Source: Vibrio viridaestus (lineage in GTDB: Bacteria; Pseudomonadota; Gammaproteobacteria; Enterobacterales; Vibrionaceae). From it: DNA of 43,028 bases. Below the pieces are notes generated by a model, which saw only the letters and a program-made list of their open reading frames with translations, did not search any database and had not been told where the DNA came from. Shown here in pieces: positions 28,174 to 38,429 of this stretch. The position numbers were made by a program, and so were the translations under genes. The stretch covers positions 1 to 43,028 of the forward strand of contig NZ_RJVQ01000016.1 in assembly GCF_003856525.1 (NCBI RefSeq). Direction: 5' to 3'. The first letter of the stretch is position 1. Every line of letters begins with the position of its first letter.

Positions 28174-30144
28174 ATGGCAATTGAAATTCTTCCAGCTCGT
28201 TTAGCCAACCAAATTGCTGCAGGTGAAGTGGTCGAAAGACCTGCGTCTGTTGTTAAGGAGCTGGTGGAAAATAGTCTCGATTCTGGAGCGACCCGTATTG
28301 AAATTGATATCGAAAAGGGTGGTTCTAAATTAATTAGGGTTAGAGACAATGGGCAGGGAATTCCCAAAGACGAGCTAACATTAGCCTTGAGTCGTCATGC
28401 AACGTCTAAAATCCATACGCTTGATGACTTAGAGGCAATTATGAGCCTAGGATTTCGAGGCGAAGCGCTTGCCAGTATTAGCTCTGTTTCCCGCCTGTCT
28501 CTGACTTCTCGGCCTGTAACTCAGGAAGAAGCATGGTTGGCATACAGTGAAGGTCGAGAAATGGATGTAAAACTGCAACCTGCAGCACATCCTGTCGGAA
28601 CAACCGTAGAAGTATTGGATCTTTTTTTTAATACACCTGCTCGGCGTAAGTTTTTACGTACGGAAAAAACAGAATTCACTCATATTGATGAATTACTGAA
28701 GAGAATAGCGTTAAGTCGTTTTGATACAGCGATTACCTTAAAACATAATGGTAAGGTTGTAAGGCAATATCGTGCTGGTATTTCTGAACTGCAGAAGGAA
28801 AAACGATTAGCCGCAGTCTGTGGAACCCATTTTGTTAAGTCAATGTTAAAGATCGAGTTGGAGCACGACGATCTTAAACTGTATGGCTGGATCACCTCGC
28901 CTGATGGTGCTCGTCAGCAGAATGACTTGCAGTATTGTTATGTGAACGGGCGAATGATGAAAGATAAGTTAATCAATCATGCTATTCGTCAGAGTTATGA
29001 AGGATCGTTATCTTCAGACCAATATGCTGCATTTGTCCTTTTTATCGAGGTCGATCCTCATCAGGTTGACGTTAATGTTCATCCCGCGAAACATGAAGTC
29101 CGGTTCCATCAAGCAAGACTGGTACATGATTTTATTTATCAGGCACTTGCTAGTGCTCTTGCTGAAAGTCAGTATATTGATGTTCCTATGGTGAGTGAAT
29201 CTGCATTTCATTATGATGTTGATTCTCATGCTGAGGCGAAACGTGAGTCATCTGTTACTCGAGCACAAGACGTCCCACTATACCCTGGACAGAAAGGATA
29301 TAAAATACGTTCAGAGAATGCCTATGAAGATGGTGAGCCTGCACGCAGTCGGAATTACTCTGTTGATAAAGGCAATTCGCAGTCTAAGTATCGCTCGGAG
29401 TCTCCCAGTAAGAGGGAAGTCGAAGCTTATACTCAGTTGATAGCGACGAATAGAGAATCTGACGATTTCAATCTCAAAGAGCCTCGTTCAGAATGGCGTG
29501 GCGCGAATATCTCATCTGCTAGTACTAACGTCACTATTTCTCTTAAGTCCTCCTCTGATGCAGAACCATTTCCACTTTCTCTTGGGAAAGCTGTTTCTAT
29601 TGTTGAGGGACGTTATACTTTGATGCAGGAGTCCCATCGATACTTCTTATTGTCTTTAGAGCGAGTATCTCAGCTCAGATTAAGAAAGCAGCTCGATTCG
29701 GATCAACCACTTAAAAGTCAGCCTTTACTCGTCCCTCTCACTATAAAGCTGGGAAAAGAGAAGGTAAGTTCACTTAGCTTATGGGATCCGATATTCATTC
29801 ATCTAGGGATTGATCTTAAGTACAGAAAACCTGATGGTGTTATGGTGATGGGAGTGCCACAGCCATTGAGGCAACAAAATTTACAAAAAGTCATCGCAGA
29901 TCTGTTATCTTACGCGTTTCAGTATCTTGACCCGAATAGTGCTCATAGCCGGGTTACACTTGCCAACTGGCTGGCTGATTATCTCTATCAGATAAATAAA
30001 CATGAAAAACAGATCTATACTCTATCTGAAGCGATCCAATTGATCTCTGAGTTAGAAAATTTATGGCAGGGGAAAGTCCCTCTTGATGATGAGAAATTAG
30101 TGCGACCAGTGGATTTTTCACCAATAATTGAAGCGTTAAGTTAA
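28174..30144 (+). CDS. mutL: DNA mismatch repair protein MutL
   Basis: MutL links mismatch recognition by MutS to MutH incision and UvrD unwinding. The N-terminal GHKL ATPase (about 1-330) shows [42 protein letters not shown] and [15 protein letters not shown] poorly conserved linker (about 345-460) and a C-terminal dimerisation domain follow. I see no metal-dependent endonuclease motif, as expected in a MutH-using gamma-proteobacterium. The stop TAA shares its last base with the ATG of miaA. Confidence 0.98.
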   Translation: MAIEILPARLANQIAAGEVVERPASVVKELVENSLDSGATRIEIDIEKGGSKLIRVRDNGQGIPKDELTLALSRHATSKIHTLDDLEAIMSLGFRGEALASISSVSRLSLTSRPVTQEEAWLAYSEGREMDVKLQPAAHPVGTTVEVLDLFFNTPARRKFLRTEKTEFTHIDELLKRIALSRFDTAITLKHNGKVVRQYRAGISELQKEKRLAAVCGTHFVKSMLKIELEHDDLKLYGWITSPDGARQQNDLQYCYVNGRMMKDKLINHAIRQSYEGSLSSDQYAAFVLFIEVDPHQVDVNVHPAKHEVRFHQARLVHDFIYQALASALAESQYIDVPMVSESAFHYDVDSHAEAKRESSVTRAQDVPLYPGQKGYKIRSENAYEDGEPARSRNYSVDKGNSQSKYRSESPSKREVEAYTQLIATNRESDDFNLKEPRSEWRGANISSASTNVTISLKSSSDAEPFPLSLGKAVSIVEGRYTLMQESHRYFLLSLERVSQLRLRKQLDSDQPLKSQPLLVPLTIKLGKEKVSSLSLWDPIFIHLGIDLKYRKPDGVMVMGVPQPLRQQNLQKVIADLLSYAFQYLDPNSAHSRVTLANWLADYLYQINKHEKQIYTLSEAIQLISELENLWQGKVPLDDEKLVRPVDFSPIIEALS

Positions 30145-31073
30145 TGAATAATGAACTCCCTTTAGCTCTATTTTTAATGGGACCTACAGCGTCAGGAAAA
30201 ACAGATCTTGCCATACGGCTTAAACAGCAATTCCCTGTCGAAATTATCAGTGTCGATTCTGCATTAATATATAAAGGGATGAATATTGGAACGGCAAAGC
30301 CAACAGCAGATGAACTAAGATTAGCGCCTCATAGGCTCATTGACATTTTGGATCCAGCAGAGGCTTATTCTGCCGCTGATTTTCGACGAGATGCGTTGAA
30401 AGAGATGGATGACATTGTAAAGTCAGGTAAAATTCCACTTCTGGTTGGTGGGACGATGCTATATTTCAAGGCTTTGCTCGACGGTTTATCTCCTTTGCCA
30501 GCGGCTGATCCAAAAATTAGGCAACAAATTGAACAAGAGGCATTGACTCTTGGGTGGAAAGTCCTGCACGATCAGCTTAAAGAAGTTGATCCTGTCTCGG
30601 CAGAGAGAATCCACCCTAATGATCCACAAAGATTATCTAGGGCATTGGAAGTTTACCGAATTTCGGGTAAAACTTTAACCGAGCTAACAGAAATTAAAGG
30701 CGAACCGATTCCATTTAATGTGAAGCAGTTTGCTATAGCCCCCAAGGATAGGGCAGAACTCCATCGCCGAATTGAACTTCGATTTGAGAAAATGATTGAA
30801 GCCGGGTTCGAAGACGAAGTCAGACAGTTATATTTAAGGCAGGATCTAAATAAAGATCTTCCGTCGATACGCTGTGTGGGTTATCGGCAGATGTGGGAAT
30901 ATTTTGACGGAGATGGCACTTTAGATGGCGCTGTGTTTCGTGGCGTGTGTGCTACCCGTCAATTGGCCAAGAGACAAATCACTTGGTTAAGAAGTTGGAG
31001 TGATTTGACTTGGTTGGATAGTGAGAACATTGAACAAGCATTTGAGACTGTTGCAAATACCATAGCATCTTAA
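30144..31073 (+). CDS. miaA: tRNA dimethylallyltransferase
   Basis: MiaA transfers a dimethylallyl group to A37 of tRNAs reading UNN codons, the first step of ms2i6A. The 309-residue product has the P-loop GPTASGKT (13-20), the substrate stretch [19 protein letters not shown], and [22 protein letters not shown]. It overlaps mutL by one base (TAATG) and lies upstream of hfq, the standard amiB-mutL-miaA-hfq-hflXKC order. A TATAAT at 31087-31092 in the gap after it may belong to an hfq promoter, but I see no good -35. Confidence 0.98.
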   Translation: MNNELPLALFLMGPTASGKTDLAIRLKQQFPVEIISVDSALIYKGMNIGTAKPTADELRLAPHRLIDILDPAEAYSAADFRRDALKEMDDIVKSGKIPLLVGGTMLYFKALLDGLSPLPAADPKIRQQIEQEALTLGWKVLHDQLKEVDPVSAERIHPNDPQRLSRALEVYRISGKTLTELTEIKGEPIPFNVKQFAIAPKDRAELHRRIELRFEKMIEAGFEDEVRQLYLRQDLNKDLPSIRCVGYRQMWEYFDGDGTLDGAVFRGVCATRQLAKRQITWLRSWSDLTWLDSENIEQAFETVANTIAS

Positions 31074-31244
31074 CTTAAACGCTGTGTATAATGTGATCGC
31101 TTTTGCGTGAAATACTCTGTAATGGATCTGTCACTTGAAAATGGGTTAATTAACCTTCATAACAGGTCTTGTCGGGTATCTTTTTGAATTTAGCTCAGAT
31201 GCAAAAGCCGCACATGCTTAGTGCACCGATAGCTAAATAATTAA

Positions 31245-31532
<288 letters not shown>

Positions 31533-31571
31533 TTCTGAAATATAGCCAAATAAAAGTAAGGAGTTGATTGC

Positions 31572-32861
31572 TTGTTTGACCGTTACGAAGCCGGTGAGCG
31601 AGCCGTACTTGTTCATATCAACTTCACGCAAGAGGGTGAGTGGGAAGATCTACGCGAATGCGAAATGTTAGTTTCTTCTGCAGGTGTAGAGACACTACAA
31701 GTTATTACTGGTAGTCGTCAGTCCCCTCATCCCAAATATTATGTCGGTGAGGGTAAAGCCCAAGAGATCGCACATGCTGTTCATAGCGAGCAAGCGGATG
31801 TGGTGATCTTTAATCATGCCCTTTCTCCAGCCCAAGAGCGCAACCTTGAAATGTTGTGTCAATGTCGAGTCATCGATCGTACAGGATTGATTCTCGATAT
31901 CTTCGCTCAACGAGCACGAACTCACGAAGGTAAATTACAGGTAGAGTTGGCCCAATTGCGCCATTTGTCTACTCGTCTTATTCGTGGTTGGACTCACTTA
32001 GAGCGTCAAAAAGGTGGGATTGGCCTTCGTGGCCCTGGTGAAACTCAGCTTGAGACTGACCGACGTTTATTGCGTGAACGAATTAAGGCGATATTGCGTC
32101 GTTTAGAGAAAGTATCTAAACAACGTGAGCAAGGCCGGAGAGCGAGAAATCGCGCAGAGATCCCAACTGTTTCTTTGGTCGGGTATACCAACGCAGGTAA
32201 GTCGACGTTATTTAACCGAATTACCCAAGCGGGGGTGTATGCTGCAGATCAGTTGTTTGCAACATTGGATCCTACATTAAGAAAGATCGATATCGATGAA
32301 GTCGGCACCGCAATATTGGCGGATACCGTCGGATTTATTCGTCATTTGCCTCATGATCTTGTTGCTGCATTTAAAGCAACGTTACAAGAAACGCAGGATG
32401 CTGACATTTTGTTACATGTTGTTGATGCCAGTGATGAGCGTTTTCGTGAGAATATTGAGGCTGTACAAGATGTTTTGATCGAAATTGATGCTAATGAAGT
32501 GCCTTCATTGGTCGTTATGAATAAGATCGATAATATCGAAGGCAGGACTCCAGGCATCGAGAGAGATGATGAGGGAGTACCACAGCAAGTCTGGGTATCC
32601 GCAATGGAAGGAGAAGGCATTGACCTTTTATTCCAGGCCTTAAAAGAGCGTTTAGCCAATAATGTCATTGAGCATACTTTGAGTCTGCCGCCAGAGTTTC
32701 AAGGGAAATTACGCAGCTTATTTTATGAAATGCGCGTAATTCAGCGGGAAGAGTATGATCAACAAGGCAATTTATTAATAAATGTTCGTATGCAGCAAGC
32801 GGATTGGTCTAGACTTGAAAAAAGAGTCGTAGCAGATTTACGTGACTTTATAGTTACTTAA
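31572..32861 (+). CDS. hflX: Ribosome-splitting GTPase HflX
   Basis: HflX is a GTPase that binds 50S subunits and splits stalled ribosomes, notably after heat stress. I take the TTG at 31572 as the start. It gives MFDRYEAGERAVLVHI, which aligns with E. coli HflX from its first residue, and TAAGGAG (31557-31563) lies 8 bases upstream. Signature GGIGLRGPGETQLETDRR is at 148-165, G1 GYTNAGKST at 204-212, then DTVGF and NKID. Length 429 is normal for the family. It sits between hfq and hflK. Confidence 0.97.
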   Translation: MFDRYEAGERAVLVHINFTQEGEWEDLRECEMLVSSAGVETLQVITGSRQSPHPKYYVGEGKAQEIAHAVHSEQADVVIFNHALSPAQERNLEMLCQCRVIDRTGLILDIFAQRARTHEGKLQVELAQLRHLSTRLIRGWTHLERQKGGIGLRGPGETQLETDRRLLRERIKAILRRLEKVSKQREQGRRARNRAEIPTVSLVGYTNAGKSTLFNRITQAGVYAADQLFATLDPTLRKIDIDEVGTAILADTVGFIRHLPHDLVAAFKATLQETQDADILLHVVDASDERFRENIEAVQDVLIEIDANEVPSLVVMNKIDNIEGRTPGIERDDEGVPQQVWVSAMEGEGIDLLFQALKERLANNVIEHTLSLPPEFQGKLRSLFYEMRVIQREEYDQQGNLLINVRMQQADWSRLEKRVVADLRDFIVT

Positions 32862-32906
32862 AGGACTGCTACAGTATATCGTCATATCAAATGATGGAGA
32901 TTACTG

Positions 32907-34091
32907 ATGGCGTGGAATGAGCCTGGTAATAATGGTAATAATAATGGCCGCGATAACGACCCATGGGGAAACGGTAAGCGCAAAGGCCAAGATCAGGGGC
33001 CACCAGACTTAGATGAAGTATTTAACAAGCTAAGTCAAAAATTGGGTGGTAAATTTGGTAAGAAGGGAGGTAAAGGTCCTTCTTTTTCTGGAGGAAGCAC
33101 CATAGGATTCGGTGTTATAGCCGTTATCGCTATTGCTATATGGTTCTTCTCTGGATTCTATACTATCGGTGAAGCTGAACGTGGGGTTGTCCTGCGTTTG
33201 GGTAAATATGATCGTATTGTCGAACCAGGTTTGAACTGGCGACCTCGATTCATTGACGATGTTTCAGCCGTCAACGTTCAGGCTATTCGCTCACTCAGAG
33301 CGACAGGTCTGATGCTAACGAAAGACGAGAATGTTGTCACTGTTGCGATGGATGTTCAGTATCGAGTTGCAGACCCGTACAAGTACCTATACCAAGTAAC
33401 CAATGCCGATGATAGCCTCCGTCAGGCAACTGACTCAGCACTAAGAGCTGTTATTGGTGATTCATTGATGGATAGTATTTTGACTAGTGGTCGTCAACAA
33501 ATTCGTCAGAGCACTCAGGAAACCTTGAACGAAATTATTGACAAGTATGACATGGGACTGATGGTTGTTGATGTCAACTTCCAATCAGCGAGACCACCAG
33601 AGCAAGTAAAAGATGCGTTTGATGATGCGATTGCTGCTCGTGAGGATGAAGAGCGTTTCATCCGTGAAGCAGAAGCCTATAAAAACGAAATTCTTCCTAA
33701 AGCGACGGGGCGTGCTGAGCGTTTGAAGAAGGAAGCTCAAGGATATAGCGAGCGAACTGTAAACGAAGCTAAGGGTCAGGTTTCCCAGTTTGAGAAACTA
33801 CTCCCTGAATACGAGGCTGCACCTAAAGTGACTCGTGAACGTCTATATCTTGATACGATGGAGCAAGTGTACTCAAGTACACCTAAGGTTCTTATTGACT
33901 CTAAATCGAGTGGTAATCTTCTGTATCTGCCGATCGATAAGCTAGTTAAAGAAGGTAAGCTGCCAACGAAGCAGGATTTAAAATCATCACCTTTGTATGA
34001 CCATATCACCTTGGACTCGGATAAGAATTCAGACTCATCGTCAGATTCTCGTTCAACTGATACAAATAGCAATCGTCAAGGGAGATACTAA
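32907..34091 (+). CDS. hflK: FtsH protease modulator HflK
   Basis: HflK and HflC form a large cage around the membrane protease FtsH and modulate its activity. The 394-residue product has a glycine- and asparagine-rich cytoplasmic N-terminus, one membrane helix (about 66-86), an SPFH/band-7 domain (EAERGVVLRLGKYDRIVEPGLNW onward) and a charged coiled-coil region. The C-terminal tail is serine- and aspartate-rich. hflC begins 2 bases after the stop, which suggests coupled, equimolar synthesis. Confidence 0.97.
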   Translation: MAWNEPGNNGNNNGRDNDPWGNGKRKGQDQGPPDLDEVFNKLSQKLGGKFGKKGGKGPSFSGGSTIGFGVIAVIAIAIWFFSGFYTIGEAERGVVLRLGKYDRIVEPGLNWRPRFIDDVSAVNVQAIRSLRATGLMLTKDENVVTVAMDVQYRVADPYKYLYQVTNADDSLRQATDSALRAVIGDSLMDSILTSGRQQIRQSTQETLNEIIDKYDMGLMVVDVNFQSARPPEQVKDAFDDAIAAREDEERFIREAEAYKNEILPKATGRAERLKKEAQGYSERTVNEAKGQVSQFEKLLPEYEAAPKVTRERLYLDTMEQVYSSTPKVLIDSKSSGNLLYLPIDKLVKEGKLPTKQDLKSSPLYDHITLDSDKNSDSSSDSRSTDTNSNRQGRY

Positions 34092-34093
34092 TC

Positions 34094-35071
34094 ATGCGTA
34101 AGTTAATTATCCCTGTTATTGTTTTGGGCTTGATTGTCGTGCTCATGTCGATGTTCGTTATCCCTGAAGGAGAGCGCGGTATCGTTGTTCGATTCGGACG
34201 CATCCTAAAAGTAGATGACATGGCGAAAATATATGAGCCAGGCTTGCACTTTAAGATGCCGATATTTGATCGGGTGAAAACTCTGGAAGCTCGTATCCAA
34301 ACGATGGATGGCCGCTCAGACCGATTCGTAACATCTGAGAAAAAAGATGTCATTATTGACTCCTATGTAAAATGGCAGATCGAAGACTTTGGTAAGTTTT
34401 ATTTGGCTACTGGTGGTGGTAATACTCTTACAGCTCAGGCTCTGTTAGAACGAAAAGTGACGGATGTCCTCCGTTCCGAAATCGGTTCTAGAGAAATTAA
34501 GCAGATTGTTTCTGGACCTCGTAATGATGACGTTCTTCCATCGAGTCCTGATGCTGATGTGGTAACGACTGAAGCAGCAAAAGAAGCATTGAAAATCGAT
34601 GGTCAACGCGATCAAATTATGGAAAACGTTCTAGTTAATACCAGAGAAAGTGCCATGAAGGATCTTGGTGTTAATGTCGTCGATTTCCGGATGAAGAAAA
34701 TTAATTTACCGGATGAAATCAGTGAATCTATTTATCGTCGTATGAGAGCAGAACGTGATTCTGTAGCTCGTAAGCATCGCTCTCAAGGTCGTGAAAAAGC
34801 AGAGGTGATTAAGGCTCAAGCTGAGCTTGAAGTTGCTACTATTTTAGCTGAAGCGGATAAGACTGCGCGTGTTACCCGTGGTGAAGCCGATGCACAAGCA
34901 GCGAAAATTTACTCATCTGCATATAAGAAAGATCCTGAGTTTTTCTCATTCCTGCGCTCTCTTAAAGCGTACGAAAAATCCTTTAATGGTCAAGGTGATG
35001 TTCTTATCCTTGATCCGAATAGTGAATTTTTCCAATATATGAAAGGAATGAAAGGTTCGGTCGCGAAATAA
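34094..35071 (+). CDS. hflC: FtsH protease modulator HflC
   Basis: HflC is the partner of HflK. The 325 residues contain an N-terminal membrane anchor (about 4-23), an SPFH domain (PEGERGIVVRFGRI onward) and a long alanine- and glutamate-rich coiled coil (about 215-285). It ends in a strong terminator 21 bases after the stop, which closes the hfq-hflXKC unit. Confidence 0.97.
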   Translation: MRKLIIPVIVLGLIVVLMSMFVIPEGERGIVVRFGRILKVDDMAKIYEPGLHFKMPIFDRVKTLEARIQTMDGRSDRFVTSEKKDVIIDSYVKWQIEDFGKFYLATGGGNTLTAQALLERKVTDVLRSEIGSREIKQIVSGPRNDDVLPSSPDADVVTTEAAKEALKIDGQRDQIMENVLVNTRESAMKDLGVNVVDFRMKKINLPDEISESIYRRMRAERDSVARKHRSQGREKAEVIKAQAELEVATILAEADKTARVTRGEADAQAAKIYSSAYKKDPEFFSFLRSLKAYEKSFNGQGDVLILDPNSEFFQYMKGMKGSVAK

Positions 35072-35091
35072 TGTCGAATTAATCTTAGAAT

Positions 35092-35119
35092 AAAGGGCTC
35101 CTTGTTAGGAGCCCTTTTT
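35092..35119 (+). terminator. Terminator after hflC
   Basis: GGGCTCCT (35095-35102) pairs with AGGAGCCC (35107-35114) around TGTT and is followed by T5. It closes the hflKC transcript just before yjeT. Confidence 0.92.
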
Positions 35120-35153
35120 GTATTAACGAACGGAAATCATAAAGAGAATAAAT

Positions 35154-35342
35154 ATGGCACATTCTATATGGCTTGCTTTTGGTCTGTTGTTACTCGTTGA
35201 GGGGATTGGGCCATTTATTTCCCCTCGGAAGTGGCGGAATACCATTTTACTGTTAGTGGGGCAGACTGATGATAATCTGCGAAGAATTGGAGGCAGCTTA
35301 GTGGTAGCTGGATTCGTTATTTGCTACTTTTATTTACGTTAA
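35154..35342 (+). CDS. DUF2065 family small membrane protein (YjeT-like)
   Basis: The 62-residue protein has two hydrophobic helices (about 4-20 and 44-60) around a short polar section with ISPRKWRNTILLLVGQTDDNLRRIGG, typical of DUF2065. E. coli yjeT lies at the same place, after hflC. Its function is unknown. It stands beyond the hflC terminator, so it is either expressed by read-through or from its own weak promoter. Confidence 0.85.
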   Translation: MAHSIWLAFGLLLLVEGIGPFISPRKWRNTILLLVGQTDDNLRRIGGSLVVAGFVICYFYLR

Positions 35343-35367
35343 CATGGTATTTAAAGTTAAGTAGACA

Positions 35368-35595
35368 TCAATAATGAGGTGGCGGTGTCTCTTCCGATGG
35401 ATCCGCTAAATTCGAGCTCGTCATTGTTTTCAGCTTCCCTATCATAAACTGCATCTGTTCTTGCATCTTGCTCATTTGCAATTGCTGCTGTGCGAGCGCG
35501 TTATTTAATGAGTCAATAGTTTGCTCCTGATAGGCTATCTGATATTCGAGATCATCGATTCTCTGCTCTAATTTAGTTTGCTTGCCGCTCATCAT
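35368..35595 (-). CDS. slyX: SlyX family protein
   Basis: This is a small coiled-coil protein of unknown function with the SlyX layout: LEQRIDDLEYQIAYQEQTIDSLN at the N-terminal half and the conserved end EETPPPHY. I place the start at the ATG at 35595, whose ATGA overlaps the stop of the upstream WD40 gene; the next ATG at 35592 is also possible. The frame opens 7 codons earlier, but that would lie inside the WD40 gene. Length is then 75 residues (E. coli 72). It is probably translationally coupled to the WD40 gene. Confidence 0.88.
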   Translation of the reverse strand: MMSGKQTKLEQRIDDLEYQIAYQEQTIDSLNNALAQQQLQMSKMQEQMQFMIGKLKTMTSSNLADPSEETPPPHY

Positions 35596-36578
35596 TTTTT
35601 CCCGCTTATTTCCCATGCTTCTGCGATACCGGAAGAGGAACCAGAAACAATTTTATGCTCACTACTGAACGCCGCATCATACACGACAGCACTTTGAGGT
35701 CGAGTATCTTTTTTCGCTTCCACTGTAAACTCATCGATTTTATCGCCAGATAAGGTATCCCATAGGATTAGTTGGCTAGCCGGAGTACCGGTTACTAAAC
35801 GTTTACCATCATCGGAAAAACGAGCAAAGGAAAAGATAAGTTGTCTGGCGAAACTATGGAGTTCCGATATTTTTTTACCGGTCTTCAGACTCCATATTTT
35901 ACCTGAATTACCACCATCGGAAGTAAAAGCGTACTCACCATCTCTTTGTAAGGCGACCCTTACAATTCGCTGGTCATGGGGAAAGGTTTCGAGTATTTGT
36001 CCGGTTTTTGTACTCCAGAAATACGCCTTATAGTCATTTCCACCGCTCAGTGCATACTGCCCATTTGGTGATATCGCTACTGAGTTGACTTTTTCTTGAT
36101 GTGCAAGGAACTCAAGGCGTCTACCGCTGACTAAATCAACGTAAATTGCTTTGCCGTTGGATAAGCCCAGTAAGACTTGCTGACCATCATTCGATATATC
36201 AATGTCTCTAATCAAGGCATCAGAAATCGACCAAAGGCCTTTGGATTGAGACCAGGCTAGGTCCCAAACAGAAAAGGTAGTTTGGCTTGCTGTCACTGCG
36301 TAACGCTCATTATCTGAAATCTTAATAAATGAGACTGTCGACTTTTGTTGGTCCAATGGCCCAAGATGCGCTAACAACTTGTTTTCTTTTAGATCCCATA
36401 GGACTATTTGGTTTTCGTCAGAGTAGGTTAATGCAAATCTGGCATCGCGACTCAGTCCGAATGCCGTTGCTCCATTGGGTTCAATTAGCCATTTTTTTGT
36501 TGGGCTGGAGGATAAAAAACATCCATTTAACAGCATGCTGACAAAAAATACAGTGGTATAAAGAGAAAATGTTCGCAT
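35592..36578 (-). CDS. WD40-repeat lipoprotein of unknown function
   Basis: The 328-residue protein has a lipoprotein signal peptide with lipobox LNGC (17-20), so it should be anchored to a membrane. The rest carries about six WD40-like repeats, for example FALTYSDENQIVLWDL, YAVTASQTTFSVWDL, YALSGGNDYKAYFWS, YAFTSDGGNSGKIWSL and LVTGTPASQLILWDT. It should form a beta-propeller. No catalytic motif is visible and no function is assigned. It overlaps slyX by 4 bases. It is divergent from fkpA and does not occur in the E. coli slyX-fkpA neighbourhood. Confidence 0.85.
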   Translation of the reverse strand: MRTFSLYTTVFFVSMLLNGCFLSSSPTKKWLIEPNGATAFGLSRDARFALTYSDENQIVLWDLKENKLLAHLGPLDQQKSTVSFIKISDNERYAVTASQTTFSVWDLAWSQSKGLWSISDALIRDIDISNDGQQVLLGLSNGKAIYVDLVSGRRLEFLAHQEKVNSVAISPNGQYALSGGNDYKAYFWSTKTGQILETFPHDQRIVRVALQRDGEYAFTSDGGNSGKIWSLKTGKKISELHSFARQLIFSFARFSDDGKRLVTGTPASQLILWDTLSGDKIDEFTVEAKKDTRPQSAVVYDAAFSSEHKIVSGSSSGIAEAWEISGKK

Positions 36579-36723
36579 CTATATTGATATCCATTTAGAG
36601 TGAACAGACACTCTTAAGTTTACAACACATCTTGGTATAACAATATTTTGCGCACTAAAAGTGAGTTTGTGAACCACTTAGTTAGCAAGATGAGAAGGTT
36701 TGCCTTATACATTGGAGTTTTTA

Positions 36724-37536
36724 ATGAAATCATTGTTTAAAGTGTCTTTACTTGCTGCAACTGTGATGCTTGCTGTCGGTTGTCAGAAAGAGGATGCTGC
36801 TGAGACGAGTAAAACTGATACACCTGCTGCACAGACAGAAACGAAGCAAATGACGTTTAAGTCTGAAGACGAAAAAGCGGCCTATGCAATTGGTGTTTCT
36901 TTTGCGAACTACTTAAACACCAGTTTAGACAAGCCTAAAGAAATGGGCATTGAATTAGATAAGAAAATGGTTCTTGCTGGTATAGAAGACGCATTTGCTG
37001 ATAAGTCAGGTCTTTCTGAAGAAGAAGCACACAAAGCGTTGGAAGGTTTCGATAAACGTCTGAATGATGTGGCTGCTAAGAAAGCGAAAGAAAAAGCGGA
37101 TGCCGATAAGAAAGCGGGTGATGATTTCCGTGCTAAATTCGAAAAAGAAGACGGCGTGAAGAAAACAGAATCTGGCCTTCTCTATAAAGAGTTAACTCCG
37201 GGCACTGGCAAATCACCAAAAGCGACGGATACAGTAGAGGTTCAGTATAAAGGTACTTTGATTGATGGAACTAAATTTGATAGTTCGTACGATCGTGGTA
37301 AGCCTGCAACTTTCCCTCTGAATCGCGTGATTCCTGGCTGGACAGAAGGTGTTCAGTTAATGAAGGAAGGTGCGAAGTATGAATTTGTTATTCCGCCAGA
37401 GCTTGCTTATGGTGACCAAGCGACACCGACAATCCCTGCGAATTCGACATTAGTATTTGAAGTAGAGCTGATTAAGGTTCATGATGCTAAAGAAGAGAAA
37501 AAAGCACCAGCAGATGCAAAAAAAGCGGATAAATAA
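36724..37536 (+). CDS. fkpA: FKBP-type peptidyl-prolyl isomerase FkpA, lipobox-bearing
   Basis: FkpA is a periplasmic chaperone and proline isomerase. I place the start at the ATG at 36724, preceded by TTGGAG; the frame runs back to 36700 without family support. The 270 residues have a signal ending LAVGC with a cysteine at 20, suggesting a lipoprotein form (E. coli FkpA is soluble). An FKBP_N dimerisation domain follows (about 45-140, AAYAIGVSFANYL), then the FKBP domain (about 155-250, VEVQYKGTLIDGTKFDSSYDRG and FVIPPELAYGD), and a lysine-rich tail. A terminator follows. Confidence 0.93.
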   Translation: MKSLFKVSLLAATVMLAVGCQKEDAAETSKTDTPAAQTETKQMTFKSEDEKAAYAIGVSFANYLNTSLDKPKEMGIELDKKMVLAGIEDAFADKSGLSEEEAHKALEGFDKRLNDVAAKKAKEKADADKKAGDDFRAKFEKEDGVKKTESGLLYKELTPGTGKSPKATDTVEVQYKGTLIDGTKFDSSYDRGKPATFPLNRVIPGWTEGVQLMKEGAKYEFVIPPELAYGDQATPTIPANSTLVFEVELIKVHDAKEEKKAPADAKKADK

Positions 37537-37556
37537 GCAATAAATTATCATTATTG

Positions 37557-37589
37557 TAAAAAGCCTGAGTTTCGTCTCAGGCTTTTTTT
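37557..37589 (+). terminator. Terminator after fkpA
   Basis: GCCTGAG (37563-37569) pairs with CTCAGGC (37576-37582) around TTTCGT, with A5 before and T7 after. Confidence 0.93.
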
Positions 37590-37706
37590 GCTTTTTTATT
37601 CAGGACATTATTTGTTCTAAATCACTAGTTAATGATATTGCTTAGTCCAACATTAAAATTTTCTGATAAACTTACACCAATTTGTTGATTTAAAGGTTGG
37701 ATAACA

Positions 37707-38429
37707 GTGACAACAACTGAAGCGCTTAACGCAGAAATGTTGCTTGAAATGGAATCCGTACACGTGAAGCCATTTACTGAGCAGGATAAAATTATCTTGC
37801 GATCCTATGAAGCGGTTGTTGATGGGATAGCAAGTCTTATAGGTCCCTTCTGTGAGATTGTTCTTCATTCTCTGGAAGATTTAAATACATCGGCAATTAA
37901 AATTGCTAATGGTGAGAATACCGGTCGCCAGGTTGGTTCGCCAATCACCGACCTAGCACTGCGAATGCTTAGAGATATTGAAGGTTCAGAGCGTAATTTC
38001 TCTCGTTCCTATTTTACTCGTGCTAAAGGTGGTGTCTTGATGAAGTCGATCACTGTCGCCATTCGCAACGGTGAAAACCGGGTTATTGGTTTACTGTGTA
38101 TCAACGTGAATCTAGATGCGCCTTTTGCCCAAGTATTACAGTCGTTTCTGCCAACTCAGGAAGCTGAGGATGCGACGTCATCTGTTAACTTTGCTAGTGA
38201 TGTTGAAGAGCTGGTGGATAAAACAGTGGAAAGAACGATAGAAGAGATTAATGCCGATAAGACTGTATCAAATAATACCAAAAATCGTCAGATTGTTATG
38301 GCGCTATTTGATAAAGGGATCTTTGACATTAAGGATGCCATCAACCGTGTGGCTGATCGTCTCAATATATCCAAGCATACTGTTTATCTGTACATCCGCC
38401 AGAGAAAAACTGAGGACGAAGAAAAGTAA
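37707..38429 (+). CDS. YheO-like PAS and helix-turn-helix regulator
   Basis: The 240-residue protein has the same length as E. coli YheO. The start is a GTG at 37707. An N-terminal PAS-like YheO domain (about 25-135, with DKIILRSYEAVVDGIASLIG, GSPITDLALRML and VLMKSITVAIRNGENRVIG) is followed by a C-terminal helix-turn-helix (about 190-235, FDIKDAINRVADRLNISKHTVYLYIRQRK). It is probably a transcription regulator, with unknown ligand and targets. Its stop TAA overlaps the tusD ATG by one base, placing it at the head of the tus operon as in E. coli. Confidence 0.9.
   Translation: MTTTEALNAEMLLEMESVHVKPFTEQDKIILRSYEAVVDGIASLIGPFCEIVLHSLEDLNTSAIKIANGENTGRQVGSPITDLALRMLRDIEGSERNFSRSYFTRAKGGVLMKSITVAIRNGENRVIGLLCINVNLDAPFAQVLQSFLPTQEAEDATSSVNFASDVEELVDKTVERTIEEINADKTVSNNTKNRQIVMALFDKGIFDIKDAINRVADRLNISKHTVYLYIRQRKTEDEEK

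Noticed and set aside
35596-35616. 7-codon N-terminal extension of SlyX
   Set aside because: It would lie inside the WD40 gene. The ATGA overlap at 35595-35592 is the more usual coupling.
36700-36723. 8-codon extension of FkpA
   Set aside because: It disrupts the signal peptide layout. The ATG at 36724 has a ribosome site and begins a typical signal.
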